A DNA stretch of 18,379 nt from an uncultured Thermoleophilia bacterium (lineage in GTDB: Bacteria > Actinomycetota > Thermoleophilia > UBA2241): NCBI GenBank assembly GCA_903921965.1, contig CAIXSE010000047.1, positions 1 to 18,379 of the forward strand. The letters run 5' to 3'. Below are positions 17,988 to 18,379 of the stretch, piece after piece (position 1 is the stretch's first letter; each line of letters starts with the position of its first letter). A program made the translations under genes and the position numbers. A model generated the notes under the pieces. The model saw only the letters and a program-made list of their open reading frames with translations, was not told where the DNA came from and ran no database searches.

Positions 17988-18379
17988 CGGCCACCGCCTC
18001 TTCGAGCATGCCGGTGAGACGGCCTTCGGCGGCGGCGAAGGCCGCGTCGTCCATCGCCGCCCTGTTCCAGTCCCTGGCGGCCTGCGTGAGCGCCTGGAAG
18101 AACGCGCGGGCGGCGTCCTTGTCGGGGAAGTCCACGTCCGCCGCCAGCACCTCGTGCACGCGCCCGAACACGTGGCGCTGGCGCTCGGCCGAGGACGCCC
18201 CATCGACGGCGTCAAAGGCGTCCTGCTGCAGGTAGACGGCGTCGAGGAACTCGGCCTTGAGGTACACGACGAAGTCGGCCATGGCCGTGCCCTCCTCCTC
18301 CACGACCTTCATCATCTCCTGCACCTCGTGGCCGCGGGCCAGGACGTCGCGGGCGAGCGCCAGCTGGTCCGGCGGCACG
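17980..18379 (-). CDS. atpA: V-type ATPase catalytic subunit A, C-terminal part (5' end outside window)
   Basis: The last 132 or so residues of subunit A, running off the right edge. The segment [42 protein letters not shown] is the C-terminal helical bundle that closes subunit A. YLQQDAFD corresponds to the conserved LQQNAFD, and ASSAERQR follows as in relatives. The nucleotide-binding domain and P-loop lie outside the window. It stops at TAA 17982-17980, overlapping the start of subunit B by eight bases. Confidence 0.88.
   Translation of the reverse strand, partial: VPPDQLALARDVLARGHEVQEMMKVVEEEGTAMADFVVYLKAEFLDAVYLQQDAFDAVDGASSAERQRHVFGRVHEVLAADVDFPDKDAARAFFQALTQAARDWNRAAMDDAAFAAAEGRLTGMLEEAVAGA

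Overview
The window is very GC-rich (roughly 70-75% by eye), uses GTG starts often, and packs genes tightly on both strands. No gap between genes exceeds about 210 bases. Base composition, a rotary ATPase of the V type, a multihaem c-type cytochrome and an apparent selenocysteine codon together suggest an anaerobic or facultative actinobacterium, perhaps from the Coriobacteriia/OPB41 side of the phylum. That placement is inference: no rRNA or other phylogenetic marker is present.

Layout. (1) Bases 1-1234 (+): the tail of a tandem CBS-domain protein, an in-frame TAG at 200-202, then a DUF294-type nucleotidyltransferase in the same frame. This looks like one family gene split by a stop. (2) 1289-1942 (-): a FrnE-like DsbA-family thiol oxidoreductase in which the first cysteine of the active-site CxxC is a TGA codon. 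It has a perfect Shine-Dalgarno sequence, family-conserved sequence on both sides of the TGA, and a bacterial SECIS-like hairpin just downstream, so it reads as a selenoprotein. (3) 2146-3159 (+): a secreted multihaem cytochrome fused to an IPT/TIG domain. (4) 3217-9224 (-): a seven-helix membrane protein of unknown function and two paralogous soluble multi-PAS histidine kinases. (5) 9415-10233 (+): an inositol-monophosphatase-family enzyme. (6) 10284-12616 (-): a thiamine-diphosphate 2-oxoacid decarboxylase translationally coupled to a HAD phosphatase. (7) 12823-13581 (+): a short-chain dehydrogenase, divergent from the decarboxylase. (8) 13672-18379 (-): a V-type ATPase operon in the order A(partial)-B-D-I-K.

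How the genes fit together. The convergent junctions (1235-1288, 3160-3216, 10234-10283, 13582-13671) all contain GC-rich hairpins, so the units look independent. The decarboxylase, HAD phosphatase and divergent dehydrogenase could form a small 2-oxoacid-to-aldehyde-to-alcohol module, but this rests on context only. The two kinases may sense the same type of cytoplasmic signal; no response regulator is in the window. The ATPase order A-B-D-I-K and several sequence features resemble the Borrelia/Chlamydia-type V-ATPase, and its K subunit keeps every side chain known to bind Na+ in the Enterococcus hirae rotor.

The most notable item is the UGA-containing DsbA/FrnE gene. The next are the TAG-split CBS-DUF294 gene and the Na+-type rotor signature.
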